Assembly (NCBI GenBank): GCA_963969595.1
Contig: OZ018416.1
Span: 21,778,065 to 21,842,064, forward strand
DNA from: Neckera pumila
Taxonomy: Eukaryota > Streptophyta > Bryopsida > Hypnales > Neckeraceae
Direction of reading: 5' to 3'
Length of the DNA: 64,000 bases
The notes beneath the pieces are model-generated. The model worked only from the letters and a program-made list of their open reading frames with translations, was not told where the DNA came from and ran no database searches. The position numbers were made by a program, and so were the translations under genes. This document shows, in pieces, positions 1 through 12,111 of this stretch (position 1 is its first letter; every line of letters begins with the position of its first letter).

Positions 1-344
1 TAAAGCGACCATTTAAGCTTAATTAATTCATCATTGGTAGTATTAGATATTTCAAGCAACTTATCACTCATTCCTAGATATAGGTCTTATTTAGAACACG
101 TTTGCTTTTAGACGAGACTACATTACATCACCAAGATCCATATGCTCCCAAATGTTACATTATAGCCTCCTCTTTGGATAAGGAGTCATTTTTTTTCCTC
201 AAAGGCACCAGTTTCAGCCTCTTCTTTATCATAATCTCCTAGTTCATAACCTTCAGTATCAAATCCTCACAAGCCATTTTTCTTCAGCTTCAAATTTTCA
301 AAGGATACAATCTTCTTCTTTCAAAGACATATCAGTTTTCAAAT
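1..344. other. AT-rich intergenic DNA, no gene seen
   Basis: No open frame with codon-like structure, no splice-site pattern and no recognisable repeat boundary was found here. It ends where the left terminal repeat of the element at 345-1112 begins. Confidence 0.5.
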
Positions 345-1112
345 TAAGGATGCTTGCAAGAAACACTTGTCCTTTTTTTGTCCCATTGCCCTTGGACAAG
401 TGGTTTTTTGCTCATAACTTTTGCAATGTTTGTCCATTTGGCTTGAAATTTGGAAGGAAGGTACATATGGTAGTTGCAGACATTGAGTAATTTAAAAAAA
501 AAAATTTAAAAATTAGTTTGCTATTTTTAAACTGCTCCCAATTGGGTGTCTACTTTGGCCATTTTGAGGGGGGTTAGTCCTATTTTTGACCCAAAAATGC
601 AAATTTGAAGCCACAAATTGGACACCTTGGAGGTCTATTAACATTACAAGGATTGACAATGAATTTTTATGAAAATAGCAACATGTCAGTTGTCCACATG
701 GAGTCAAAGTGACCTTCCTTTGCGCAAAGGTTACAAAGAGGGAAAAAATTTCCTACACTAATTTTTTGTTGCAATGTGAGCACAATATTCTCTAGCAAAA
801 TGGATTTTTTTGTTTTTATTTTTTGAATTTTTTTTGAATTATTAAAAATAAAAAGGTGCACAAACCCCTTTTCTGCTATTTTTTGCTCCCAATGGCTTAT
901 GTAGTACTTTGCAGCAGTCTATAGTACTATATAGTACTATATAGTACTGAATTGACGATTGAGATTTGCAAATGCCTTGAATCGAAGGTCGAGATTTGCA
1001 GGGGCATTGCGGAAACATAGTATTGCATAGTACTATATAGTATTGCCAGTCCTATGGCAAAAAACTCTGTTTTGAGCCAAAAACGTGAAGTGTTTCTTGC
1101 AATCACCCTTAA
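345..1112 (+). mobile_element. Non-autonomous DNA transposon with ~28-bp TIRs (TTGCAAGAAACACTTG family), copy 1
   Basis: The left end carries GGATGCTTGCAAGAAACACT and the right end is its near inverted complement, ending at about 1112; bases TAA and TTA flank the two ends. The interior has no long ORF. It is homologous, in the opposite orientation, to 28746-29822: both share the same termini, the phrase about 'ataacttttgcaatg', and an internal block near 'ctcccaattgg' and 'aaaaatgcaaatttgaag'. Two copies with shared ends define the family. The superfamily is not known; flanking TAA/TTA would fit a 3-bp target duplication, but this is weak. A TAGTACTATA-rich segment lies at 905-1042. Confidence 0.6.
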
Positions 1113-1753
1113 ATTTCAAATTTCATTACATTGGATAAGCACGGATGACAAAGCAAAGGTTGGTCGCTACAATACGTATGATAAGCCTTGGATTTGAAAT
1201 GGTAAGTAGCTAAAATCTGATAATTTCATGAAAGCGGCAGCTATATACCCATCTTATATTTTTGCACATTGGTTGGTTTGTTGGTCCTACCAATTTTTTA
1301 TTTGATTTACTATAGCCTTAAAATATTGTGCCATATATTAAATAGATTACTATTGTTGAGTTGCATTCATGGGACCACTATCAAGAATTTTTTCCGGAGT
1401 CATTCAAACAAGTGGTCAAAATGAGATCCCGAGCTCATTTAAGGTTACAACACCTAATTTCAACTGCTCAATTCTAAAATCACATAGCCTAAAATGTACT
1501 TCCACTATTCATGAGAGTCTACAATTGATTACCCTAAATCCTATTTTCAATTGAAACTTCGTAGTTTACTCATACGGTGTTCAAATAATGCATCCAAATA
1601 ACTTATATAAGAGAATCTAGATCCCCTTTTAACTACTAACAAGCCCCCTCAAAAAAAAATTCAATATAATAATAGGAACCATTCTAAATTGCTTATTTTT
1701 GCGATTTTAGGTATAGTAACCTTATGGTGTGCATCAATACGGATGCTAATTCA
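1113..1753. other. Intergenic DNA, no gene seen
   Basis: Low-complexity AT-rich sequence between two transposon copies. No coding signal, RNA gene or clear repeat was recognised. A short open frame near 1369-1554 has no supporting features. Confidence 0.4.
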
Positions 1754-2041
1754 ATTAGAAGAGATTTGAGGCCTCCAAGAGCCTGCGAATTATCCTGCAT
1801 CCCCGCAGCATTCCCACACTGTGGAACGCAGGAAAGTTGTTGGGCTGACGTGGTCGAGAGAGTACCACGTCATTTTCGACAAAAAAAAAATTCTGCTTAG
1901 AATGATGTTTTGGGCAAAAAAAAAAAATTATTTTTTTTGAAAAAAAAATTCTGACAGCCCGTACTGGCTATTCACAAAATCGGGACAGCATTGGGAACAG
2001 GCCTGAAACAGCCCTCTAATGCCCTCAAATCTTTTCTAATG
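1754..2041 (+). mobile_element. CATTA-family MITE
   Basis: The termini ATTAGAAGAGATTTGAGG (left) and the inverted complement of CTCAAATCTTTTCTAATG (right) match each other. The interior resembles the arms at 8011-8317 and 9347-9641: it has the same GGAACGCAG-type hairpin, the ACGTGG/CCACGT hairpin around TGACGTGGTCGAG, an A/T-homopolymer block, and the phrase GGGAACAGGCCTGAAACAG near the right end. No transposase. Target duplication not clear. Confidence 0.65.
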
Positions 2042-2807
2042 TGGTGTTTTCAATGTTTCATAGGCCAAAAAAGTATTGTATCAGACACTAAACAGAAAAT
2101 AATGTTATAGTCTCATTATCTCCTCGCTGAATGGAAATTTTAAGTAAAAATAAGCTTAGAACCAAAATTTAATTAATCCTTGACTGCCGAGTTAGTGACC
2201 GTGAAAATCATCCCTTTTGCCACTATATGACATCATCTACTTTGAAAAAACCAAAAGTGCTCAATCGAGTTCAAACTACTGTAGAAGACCTCCCTTTTTC
2301 ACAACAAAATTCCAAAGATGAATAGTTGCAATTCTGTCTAATACAGGAGATTCCATGTCATTCATCGGCCGCAAAACGTCCACTTTGGCGTTTAAGGGTT
2401 AAACTTAGTCTCCCTTCAGAAGTTTTTTGGATTGACACTCAGGCTAGAAAGCTTACTAGCTTACCATTTCAGGTAAATGTTTAGATCTCATTTATTTGCA
2501 CCCGAAGTATCTTGATTTTAAAATTATTCTAAGTTCTTAGTAGTCAATTTTTCAAATTTTTATACTTTTAATATTTCATATTATTTTAAGATCTTTTCAC
2601 ATTTTTCTATGTAATTTGATGTTCAGAATCTTAGATTGGCTTTCAAAATCTTTAAGCTTATATTCAAGATATATAATCCTACTATTTAAACTATTATAAA
2701 AGGCATTAGTAATTATAGAAGGTACGTCCCTAGCGCTTGGAATCCTTGGATAGTTACATGACTGTACACAAACAAATACCCGGTTACCATTCATTAGTGC
2801 AGGCTTA
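2042..2807. other. Intergenic DNA, no gene seen
   Basis: AT-rich sequence without coding signal. The motif 'tttaagggttaaac' near 2390-2403 resembles the end of the TTAA-bounded repeat family found elsewhere, so decayed repeat DNA is likely, but no full copy can be aligned by eye. Confidence 0.35.
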
Positions 2808-3020
2808 CATTAGAAAGAATCTGGGCCTTGTGGAAGGTCGTATAACTTTCAACTGTGGTGCAAATTCTAGGAAAATAAAATAATTTCTTAAACAAATATT
2901 ATTTTTTTGAAAAATAAAAAGAACATAAAAAAATATTGTAAAAAATGCCAATCTGACGTGGCACTAATCGGTGATCACGTGGTCTCCTCATTTTTATCTT
3001 TATTTTTTTAATAATTTTTT
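2808..3020 (+). mobile_element. Probable degenerate CATTA-family MITE
   Basis: It starts with CATTAGAAAGAATCTGGGCC, close to the left ends at 24032 and 25048 (including the following 'cttgtggaagg' phrase). It has the same A/T-homopolymer centre and a TGACGTGGCA...CACGTGGTC segment. The right end is too decayed to place; the limit given is approximate. Confidence 0.4.
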
Positions 3021-3124
3021 GCATGCAATCAAACGGCCTTCAACACGCTTGCAATTTTTCAAATGTATAATTAATAATAGAATTTTGCTTCAATCGTATC
3101 ATGCAATCAAACATCAATCTATAT

Positions 3125-4670
3125 TTTAAGTTCGGTTGTTTGTTTTGTTTTGTTTGATACACTGAGATCTAACAAACCATGAGGCGTTCGGTGGCATTCT
3201 TGGTGCCTATCGAAAACTCTTGGCAAGGAGGGGTCCAAATGCCACAAAACAAAATCCATGCACTTCTTTGTGTATAGAGCTTTCTATTTGTGCCAAATTC
3301 ATGGCGTTCAAACCTATGGTGCGAAAATTATGGAATTTTTTAATTAAACAACGGAATTAAATTATCTTTTATTTTGGAAAAAACATAACTTTCACATGGT
3401 GTGTCCAAACGCCACAAAATAAAGTCCTTGCACTCCTCTATGCATGTATTTGTACCAAGAACACAACCTCTCACACTACAATGTGAAAATTCTTGAATTT
3501 CAAAGTTTTCATTCCTTGAATTAAAAATGTACAAAATTCTTTTTTAATTTTATTTTGGTTGTGGCACAAGGGGCACATTAGTTTGTACTTTAAAATAGAT
3601 TGTTTGTTTTGTTTTGTTTGATACGCTAAGATCTAACAACCCAAAGGCATTTGGCAACGTTCTTGGTAACGTTCGAAAGCTCTTGACAAAGAAGGGTGCA
3701 TAGACTTTGTTTTGTGCGTTTGGACCTATGATGTGAAAGTTATTGAATTCCAAAGCTTTTATAAATTGGAAAATTGAACTTAATTATCTTTTATTTTGAA
3801 AAAAATATAACTCTTACATCACAAGTCCAAACGCCACAAAACAAAGTCAGTGCACTTTTTTGTGCATAAAGCTTTCTATTTGTGCCAAGTTTGTGGCGTT
3901 TGGACCTACAATGTAAAAGTTATGGATTTTTTTTAAATGGAATAAAATTACTACTTCTCTTTTATTTTTGAAAAAACATAACTTTCACATTGCAAGTCCA
4001 AACACCACAAAACAAAGCCTTTGCACTCTTTTGTGCAAAAAGCTTTCTATTCATACCAAGAATGCAACCTCTGACACTACGGTGTGAAAATTCTTGAATT
4101 TCAAAGTTTTAATGAAATAAAAAATTAGAAAATTATTTTTACTTTTATTTTGGTTGTAGCAAAGGTACATAGCACACTAGTCTATACATCTATACATTAA
4201 ATTAGCTTCTTTTTTTTTTATTATATTTTGGCACCATATTTTGTTTGTTTGTTTGTTTATTTTATTTGATACTTTGAGATGTAACAAACTATGAAGGAGT
4301 TTGGAGGCAATTTTGATACTGCTCAAAAGCTCTTGAAGAGGAGGGGTGCACAGACTTTGTTTTGTGGCGTTTTGGACCTTTGATGTGAAAGTTATTGAAT
4401 TTCAAAGTTTTATATGGATCATAAAATTGAATTAAATTATTTTATATTTTAGAAAAACTTTCGCATCGCTTGTCCAAATGCCGCAAAATCGTAAGGCCCT
4501 TGCATTCCTTTGTGCATAGAGCTTTCTATTTGCATCAAGAATGCAACCTCTCCCACTGCAATAAAGCCCTTTGCACCACTTTGTGTATAAAAAATTATTT
4601 TTGAGTTAGGAAATAAAAAAATTCTTTTGCTTTTATTTTACTATAGCAACAACACAAGGGCACACTAGTG
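3125..4670 (-). repeat. Three degenerate, head-to-tail copies of the SINE-like CACTAGTG/(CAAAA)n repeat
   Basis: Read on the plus strand, each copy begins with TGTTTGTTTTGTTTTG-like sequence (3134, 3601, about 4240), continues with a 'gatctaacaa' block, then 'aagctcttg...gaggggtgca', 'tttgtggcgtttggacct' and 'aaaagttattgaatttcaaag', and ends with CACACTAGT (3567 degenerate, about 4172, 4664). The same order is seen in the cleaner copies at about 4990-5667 and 45600-45975. The simple CAAAA tail at one end and the lack of TIRs suggest a retroposed (SINE-like) element; no pol III A/B box was found. Confidence 0.5.
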
Positions 4671-4989
4671 ATTTATTAAGCCATGTATATCAGGTAGGGC
4701 ATCCAAATGCACCATGTGCCTAACAATATCACTTATTGAAATGACCATATAGATTACATCTCCCAACAATATGTACCTATTCTTGAACGGTTTTAGGACA
4801 TCTACTAAAAAAGCTTTGACTTTTAATAACTTTTGCATACCATATCTAAATGACATGTGTTTTAGTGCATTGAAATCTCTTATCATTTTCAAATAAAAAT
4901 ATCAAAACTATACCACCCTAATAGTAGAAATGGTCTGTAATTAAAAAAGTGGCGGTTTGGGGTGTCCATACTTTAAGGCTTAGCGCGAA

Positions 4990-5667
4990 GGGAAAATAAC
5001 ATCAATACCTTAAATCAAGCTGTTTGTTTGTTTGTTTGTTTGTTTGTTTGTTTGTTTGTTTGTTTGTTTGTTTGTTTGTTTGTTTGTTTGTTTGTTTGTT
5101 TGTTTGTTTGTTTGTTTGTTTGTTTGTTTGTTTGTTTGTTTGTTTGTTTGTTTGTTTGTTTGTTTGTTTGTTTGTTTGTTTGTTTGTTTGTTTGTTTGTT
5201 TTGTTTTGTTTTGTTTTGTTTTGTTTTGTTTTGTTTTGTTTTGTTTTGTTTTGTTTTGTTTTGTTTTGTTTTGTTTTGTTTTGTTTTGTTTTGTTTTGTT
5301 TTGTTTTGTTTTGTTTTGTTTTGTTTTGTTTTGTTTTGTTTTGTTTTGTTTTGTTTTGTTTGTAGCCTGGACAACTTCCTGACCATGCGTCCCCCGGCCG
5401 CGTGCTTGGTACCGTCGGAAAGCTCTTGCCGAGGAGGGGTGCACCTGCTTGGTTTCATGGCGTTTGGAGCGGTGGTGCAAAAGTTATTGAATTTCAAAGT
5501 ATTTATTGATTAAAAAATTAGAAAATTACTTTTATTTTGATTTTGGTGGCGTTCTTGGTACTGGGAGTGGAACTGGGAGTAGAACTGGGAGTAGAATCGA
5601 AAGTAGAACCAGGAGTGGAACCGGGAGTAGATGAAAATTGGGCCAACGGTACAGGGTCACACTAGTG
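4990..5667 (-). repeat. SINE-like repeat copy with expanded (TTTG)n(TTTTG)n tail
   Basis: The unique part at 5362-5667 matches 45600-45905 in inverse orientation almost base for base, from 'tagcctggacaacttcctgacc' region to the terminal CACTAGTG. The copies also share the outer flank 'aaggtattgat'. The pentanucleotide and tetranucleotide tract replaces the short CAAAA tail of the 45.6-kb copy. A 6-fold repeat of 'gggagtagaac'-like units lies at 5560-5630. Confidence 0.6.
5021..5361. repeat. Pure compound microsatellite (TTTG)n then (TTTTG)n
   Basis: About 45 uninterrupted TTTG units run from 5021 to about 5200 and switch abruptly to about 32 uninterrupted TTTTG units up to 5361. No imperfection is visible in either tract. 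It generates long spurious ORFs on both strands. Position at the tail end of a SINE-like copy suggests expansion of the tail. Confidence 0.95.
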
Positions 5668-6542
5668 TAAATGAAGAGTGTAAGAAAGTTCTAAAATTTC
5701 AATTAAATTTTAATCTCCAATGATAAAGTCTTTTAAGAAAGTTTTCTAAATTTTCTTAAGAAATTCCACTTGACGAAAAATTTCAATAATTCTTTCTTGC
5801 AGAAATTTTTTCAATAATTTTTCTTTGTAGAAAATGTTTTCAATAATTTTCTTGGGCCAAGCACTTCACTATTTTTTAAATTGTTGCTTCGGTGAATTGC
5901 TTTTAATGTTGAGAAGTTTTTACAGATCCTTCCATTGTCTAGTGTCTATTATTGTCAAACATTAAAAATTTCTTTGAAATCCTTTGCTTCAATGACACCC
6001 CTCCTATGTTGAAAAGTTTTAAGGAACCTTCTATTACTGAAGTATTAGCACTTAACGTTGATAAATTCCTTGAACCTTTTGCCTTAATCACATCTTTTTG
6101 GGGTTGAAAGTTTTTTAAAAGACCTTCTGTTTTCTACTCTTGTAGAGTACATTGAATCTTAAATAAATCCTTGTAAACCTTTTACAACAATCATAACAAG
6201 GTAACTGCACCTTGCGGTACACAATGTCCATCATGCACTTGAAGTGCATAGAATGTTTGGATTGCATAATTAGTTTTGCATCATATTGTGATATTTGAAC
6301 CAAAAATTGTATTAGAATATTTATCTCCTTTTTTTTCATTGATAATTCCATTTAAAAAAAAATGGACCTTCAAAGAGCCCCCCAAAAAATTCCCCCCCAA
6401 AACTCATTAAAATGTACATCTCTAGAAAATGGTAAAACTTTTCTCTTATCTCCATTCACCCTCATAATGGAGGCAAGTTTAGGAGGATCATATGATTGGC
6501 TTAGAGGATGTATACAATACTTCAAATTTGACTATGCACTAA
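5668..6542. other. Intergenic DNA, no gene seen
   Basis: AT-rich DNA with short local repeats around 'aatttttctttgtagaaaat' (5780-5850). No gene or bounded repeat was recognised. Confidence 0.4.
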
Positions 6543-7034
6543 AATCATAGGATGAATATTGTTCATTCTAACATTGGAATTGGACTTTTTCAATTCTATA
6601 ATTAAATTCTTAACAATTTAGTATTTTGAATTATTCTCTACTACTATCTACTTACTATTCTTTTCCTACATGTTGCACAATTCCAAATGATGTGAAAATT
6701 TTCAAGCATGTAGCCAGTTTGCCTAGAGTAATGAATCCAAAGAGTTACCACCATTTTGGACCTTTTTTCATTTAAATGTGACCTTGTGAAGTGCAGCTGC
6801 CCAGTTTAATGCACCCCCCCCCCAAAAAAAAGAGATTTTGTCAATTTGTATGCTAATATATTGCAATACACATGGTGAAAATCTCAAAATTTTACCACAT
6901 GTTTTCAGGTCAACATACTACAATATCCTACGGTTACATGTGTCAAAAAAAAGTTTTTTCAAAAATTTGGCTCTTGTTCTAAAAATGATAGTCTTTGAGC
7001 ATTTTTGGTGAAAACATAGTCATGGAACTTTAGG
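6543..7034 (+). repeat. 5'-truncated copy of the ~920-bp TTAA-bounded repeat
   Basis: From 'atcataggatgaatattg' through 'acaatttagtattttgaa', 'gtgaccttgtgaagtgcagctgccc' and the closing 'aactttagggg' it follows the full copies at 17077-17998 and 18293-19209. The left half is missing and the TTAA after the right end has changed to 'atat'. Confidence 0.6.
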
Positions 7035-7859
7035 GGATATAGTAACCTTAATTAAATGAGTACATTACTAATACAAGTACTATTTAGCTAAGTAGGTTGT
7101 CTATTTCAAATGATTATAGTAAAACCTTTTTTTACTATAAGTTAAAATAAAATAAGAATGCATTGTTAAATTTGGAATGTTGTAAAGATTGAAACCCTTA
7201 TAATGCCAGTGCATACCATGATGAATATTAATGGGAATTATCATGAAGTACATAGTAATCATAGATACATTAGTACAAGTACTGTTAAGTTAAGTAGGTT
7301 ATTCAATTCAATTGAATAAAAACTCTTAGACAATATTATTAACCTTCAAAAGACATTCTATGTTTTTATTTTGTCAAACTTCATTATTTTCTAAATTACA
7401 ATGCATCACTCAAAAATTTGATTATTTTATATGTAATAATATACATCCAAAATTTATCTTAATTTTTCCATCATTAAAAATATTAAAATAAAATTTATAT
7501 GATTTTTAAAGTGATTTTTTTGTGAAAATTATAATAATTACATAAATGTTTAAAATAATATAAATTTTCTAAAAGAATTGGAGATGATAGAGACGCATAT
7601 GATGTAATTGGTGCATTCCTTAAGTCCACACCAAGAGAAATTTGATAGAAAGTTCAAAAGTGGTGTATTTAAAGCTTTCAAAATGCTACCCTCAAAGTGT
7701 CACAAAAATTATAATTTTCACTATTTTGGAGAAAAGTAAAAGGAATAAAAATGTATTACTAGAGCTACATCTCTTTAGTCAAGCCCCAAATCAAGAAGCA
7801 TGTGAAATTCAGGTTTGACCTTGAAACTATGCCACTCAAGCAGGTTTGTTTTTCGTAAG
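7035..7859. other. Intergenic DNA, no gene seen
   Basis: AT-rich sequence with no coding signal and no bounded repeat recognised. Confidence 0.4.
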
Positions 7860-8010
7860 GTTTAAATTAAATTTTTGTCAAAAAAATTTGAATATTGAGT
7901 AAGATAAAAGACTTCAAAGTTTATTTTAGTGTAGAGAATCCATAATTGCCCGCAAATAAAAAATTCTTATAACTTTTGACTCATTGATCAAAATAGAATG
8001 ATTTAAAGCC
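7860..8010 (-). repeat. Fragment of the TTAA-bounded repeat, inverted
   Basis: The phrases 'acttcaaagtttattttag', 'cataacttttgactcattga' and 'gaatgatttaaagc' are the inverse of the middle of the full copies. It stops at the left edge of the element pair at 8011-9641; matching sequence resumes near 9947, which suggests that the pair and neighbouring DNA inserted into it. Confidence 0.5.
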
Positions 8011-9514
8011 ATTAGATGATATTTGGGGGTCGTGGAGGGCCGTTTCAGGCCTGTTTCCTAATCTGTCCAGATCCAGTGAACGTCGGTACGGGTGTGTCAG
8101 AATTTTTTTTTTCAAAAAAAAAAATAATAATAATAATTTTTTTTTACCAAAATATCATTTTAAGCAATTTTTTTTTTTTTTTTTTTTTTTCAAAAAGTGA
8201 CGTGGCAGTCGCTCGACCACGTCAGCCAGCTGCTGTTGCTGCGTTCCCAGACTGCGGGAACGCAGTAGACAGCAGGGGAACTCACAGCCTTCTAAGACCC
8301 CCGAATCTCATGTAATGTTGACGGGGGGTTTTCAAGGAGACATTGTCAAAAACTGCGGTTATTTGGTATGTTATTCAAAAATGAAAATAGAACTTTATTT
8401 TGAAACTTTAACTGTACAAAATAGAATTAAGTTATCATACTAGAGTGTGGAAAAAATTTCAGCCCATTTGACCACGCGGATTGAAAGACTATAACATTTG
8501 AAGTGAGGAAAAAAACGTATTTTCATTTTTGCGGAACAGGGTCAGCAAACTTTGGGCCCTCTTGGAGTAAAATTTTTGCTCTATACAAAAATGAGGATTT
8601 TAACCATTCACAAGTATATGATGTTAGCTTCACTCATGAAAATTTTTAGAGGCAACTGAGACGTTTAGCTTACACTAAATCACCTACAATGCAAGGAGGG
8701 TAAGTGAGTTGGCAACACACTAGTCATTTTTTTTATGATTTCTCGTGCAATGAAAAAATAATTTATTTGAAATCCAAACGGTGAAAAGTTAGAGACAAAG
8801 ATTTGGAGTATGTGGAAAAAATTTCAAGAATATTGACTTCATAGATTGCAAGATAATAGGCCTTGAACTTAGAAGAAAATGTTTTTTCTTGAATCCACCC
8901 CAACTTAGCTAATAAAGTTTGACTCCTCTAGAATGTGATTTGAGAATTCAAATTTGTTTTTCTTTGGACAATTGTATGCCATAGTTTATTAGTTACATAC
9001 ATGCCAAATTTAAAAAATTGATGATCTTTTTTGCAAAAGATTCTCAAAAGATTCTCAAATTGCCCGAGGTGTCCTAAAAGTTCAAGGCAGCATAACTTTT
9101 GATCTAAGCACCAGATCGGAAAAAAAAAGTTATTTTTTCACCAAAGAAATACATGTTTGCACTTTGTGTCCAAATTTCATAAACATCCGACCAAAAATGA
9201 CTTTGTAGGAACCTACCCGTAATTTCTTGCGTACGTTGAACAAGCAATTGGTCCTTTAGGGATTGAGGACGGTTTAATGTCAATCTAGAAACAAAGATTA
9301 GGTGTAGGTACGCTATTGGGTGTTTCTACCTTATATGTGGAAAGCATTACATGAGATTCGGGGGTCTTAAAAGGCTGTGAGTTCCCCTGTTGTCTGCTGC
9401 GTTCCCGCAGTCTGGGAACGCAGCAGCAGTTGGTTGACGTGGTCGAGCGATTGCCACGACACTTTTTGGAAAAAAAAAAAAAAAAAAAAATTTTGCTTAA
9501 AATGATATTTTGGT

Positions 9515-9549
<35 letters not shown>

Positions 9550-9641
9550 TCTGACACACCCGTACCGGCGTTCACTGGATCTGGGCAGATAAGGGAACAG
9601 GCCTGAAACGGCCCTCCGCAACCCCCAAATATCATCTAATG
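8011..9641. mobile_element. Composite of two inverted CATTA MITEs flanking ~1 kb
   Basis: Arm 1 (8011-8317) and arm 2 (9347-9641) are inverted copies of each other over about 300 bp. Each arm has its own 22-bp imperfect TIRs: CATTAGATGATATTTGGGGG outside and, inside, the complement of CCCCCGAATCTCATGTAATG. Each contains two internal hairpins, one GACGTGG/CCACGTC-type and one CTGCGTTCCC/GGGAACGCAG-type. The central 8318-9346 has no gene. The pair may be two independent insertions or a unit with long terminal inverted repeats. Confidence 0.65.
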
Positions 9642-9946
9642 TCCTTTAGGGCTTAAACTTCTAGTGAATAGTCTTTGACGTGTGTCATAAAGTTTTCTTT
9701 TCTCTTCATTGTGATTGGATAAGTGCTAAATTTGTTAGAATTCAGATTTGGGTCCACCTAAAGGATGGATTTAGTGATTTAGGGGATTGCAACTTTGAAA
9801 ATTCATAGAAAATACATACCAAGTCTGAAAAATCTTTTTTTTTTTTTAAAAATTCATGATTTTCTCTCGCCAATACCACAAAATATTAATTTTTTGAAAT
9901 GGTGCCTCCAAGTATGCTGAATTCCTTATTTTGACGTTTTTGGGTG

Positions 9947-10229
9947 CTTCCACCTTATGTAACTCTAGAAAACCAATTTCAATTTTTTATTTTCACAAAA
10001 AGTCATTTTTTCTGATCTGCTTGGATAGCCCAGTTATAAAAAAAAAGTAACATATTAGGCCATAATGTTTGACTCATATTTCCAAATGTCATGAAATTTA
10101 GTGCATATGAGAGATATTCTTTGTTCCCACCATCTATTAAAATTTGGGCTAAAAATATAGAAATTTCTAGTCACACGTACCTGTCCAAAATTTCTATGGA
10201 GCAAAAAAATGCATGTTGGTCCTTTAGGG
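9947..10229 (-). repeat. Terminal part of an inverted TTAA-bounded repeat
   Basis: Inverse of the first 280 bp of the full copies, including 'tctagtcacacgtacctg' and the end GGTCCTTTAGGGG at 10217-10229. The expected TTAA after it reads 'atct'. Probably the continuation of 7860-8010. Confidence 0.55.
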
Positions 10230-11137
10230 GATCTACAATATGCCATGGTCCTTACCAACATTCATTATAGTGTATACTAGCGTTACAATCTTTTTTATTA
10301 TATCAATTGGTGCATAGAACAATTTCATAGAACAAAATATTATCATATTATAAGATTTGAGAAATTTATATATGATAGAGCCATAAATGTGTCATAGAAA
10401 TTGTACACATCACAGGTCACATAGCCTTCATGATATTGCCTTACTTTTTAAATGCTCAAGGGCTTCTCAAGGATCCATCATATTTCTAATGCAAGACTTC
10501 AATAAAAATTCAAGAGAAATCCACCTTCACAATTTTCATAAATTAAAAATTGAAAACATTAGAAAGTTATTGAAATCAATAATATAGGTTCCCAATGGAA
10601 ATTATTATAATCATTCTCAATGAGATTTGTAAATTTAGAATGCACAACGCAATAAGACAAAGCATTCTTTAATTTGGTGTAAATTTTTCAATTTCAAGTA
10701 CTTTAATTTTATATCCTTTTTTCCCGAGGGGAGGAGGGGGCAATTGGGCAAAAAGTCTAGGTGGTCCTTCTATCCAAAAAATTGTCCTCCATCTCAAGTT
10801 CAATGTGCACATATCGCACACACGTATGGACATTTTCAAAGTTTCTCAAAACACTACATATTTGTGCATTGTGACAAAATAAAACTTGTACAATGTGTAC
10901 CACAACATGCAAACACCCCACACTCGTAAAAACAATTTTATACAAAACCACGTATTTAAGTAATTGCAAGCAACATACTAATGATCAAGATTGCTATTGA
11001 CCATTGATTTTAAGCATCTCAAAAAAAACACTCATTGTTATATAATATTGATATAAATTTCACTATCATACCACAGTAGATGCATTGATGCAACTTTCAT
11101 GAGAACTTCATATCTATAATTTCTTTAAAGTTATACC
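10230..11137. other. Intergenic DNA, no gene seen
   Basis: AT-rich DNA; a short G-rich patch at 10730-10740. No gene, RNA or bounded repeat recognised. Confidence 0.4.
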
Positions 11138-12104
11138 TTAACCCCTAAAGGACTGAACATGCTTTTTTGAGAACATAGCTTTTGGGGGCAGCTCACTACG
11201 AGCAGAGATTTTATTTTTTTTCTTTCAAATTTTTACACAACATTTTCCCGAGGAGTAGCTTTAAGGCCCAACAATTTTCATAACTTTTGATTACAGGATT
11301 AAAAAGTTATTGCATGATATGTCATTTTCATTGCTCGGCGGGCAGCCCAGGCAGCAAAAAAAACTTCTTTAAAAATCACTTTTAAAAAAAATAAAAACTT
11401 GAAATTGGTTCTTTAGATTTATATGTAGGTGGGAAGCTTTGAATCATTCCATTTGGATCTATGAGTCAAAAGTTATGAGGATTCTTAGTTTGAGGGTAGT
11501 TATGGAATCTCAACTCTAAAATAAACTTTGAAGTCCTTTATTTCACTCAATTTCAATATTTTTGAAAAAAAATAAAAACCTTGAGTGTAGATTGTTCATT
11601 ACAACATTACAACCATTGCGATTGGCATTTTTCAATTCCATAAATTATTTCTTAACAATTTAGTGTTTTGAATCATTCTCTACCTCTTCCTACTTACTAT
11701 TTTTTTCCTATATGTTGTACAATTCTAAATGATCTGAATTTTTTCAAGCATGTATTTAACTTGTCTAGGAAAATGAATCCAAAGCAATGAACGGGGAGTA
11801 CCGGCATTTAGTTACATCCTAGCCGGTTGATTTTGAGAATTTCCGGTTGAGATAGAAAAGTTTCGGCAGAGGTTCCGGATGAAAAAAAAAAATTTCGGAA
11901 ATGGACCGGTTAGGAAAATAAAATGTCGGCATTTTGCCGTCCACCCTAGGAGCATGTCGGAAAATTACCGATTCAAAATTCATAAATCCGGTTTTTAGCC
12001 GGCCAAGATTATACTTTGTAGGAAATTTTTTATATAGTAGTTTTTTTTTTTTTTTTACTTTTGCTATACAAGTAACAAGACTACAAGAGTAGTAGAGTAC
12101 AAGT

Positions 12105-12111
12105 TATAAAA
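12105..12111 (+). promoter_or_regulatory. Candidate TATA box of the hAT transposase gene
   Basis: TATAAAA lies 320 bp inside the left end of the element and upstream of the GC-rich leader. The long distance to the start codon would be bridged by a leader of about 1.1 kb plus a 480-bp intron. Prediction from motif and position only. Confidence 0.35.

Noticed and set aside
5010..5513. Five overlapping ORFs of 113-161 codons on both strands
   Set aside because: They are translations of the (TTTG)n/(TTTTG)n microsatellite, giving only FVCL and KQTN repeats.
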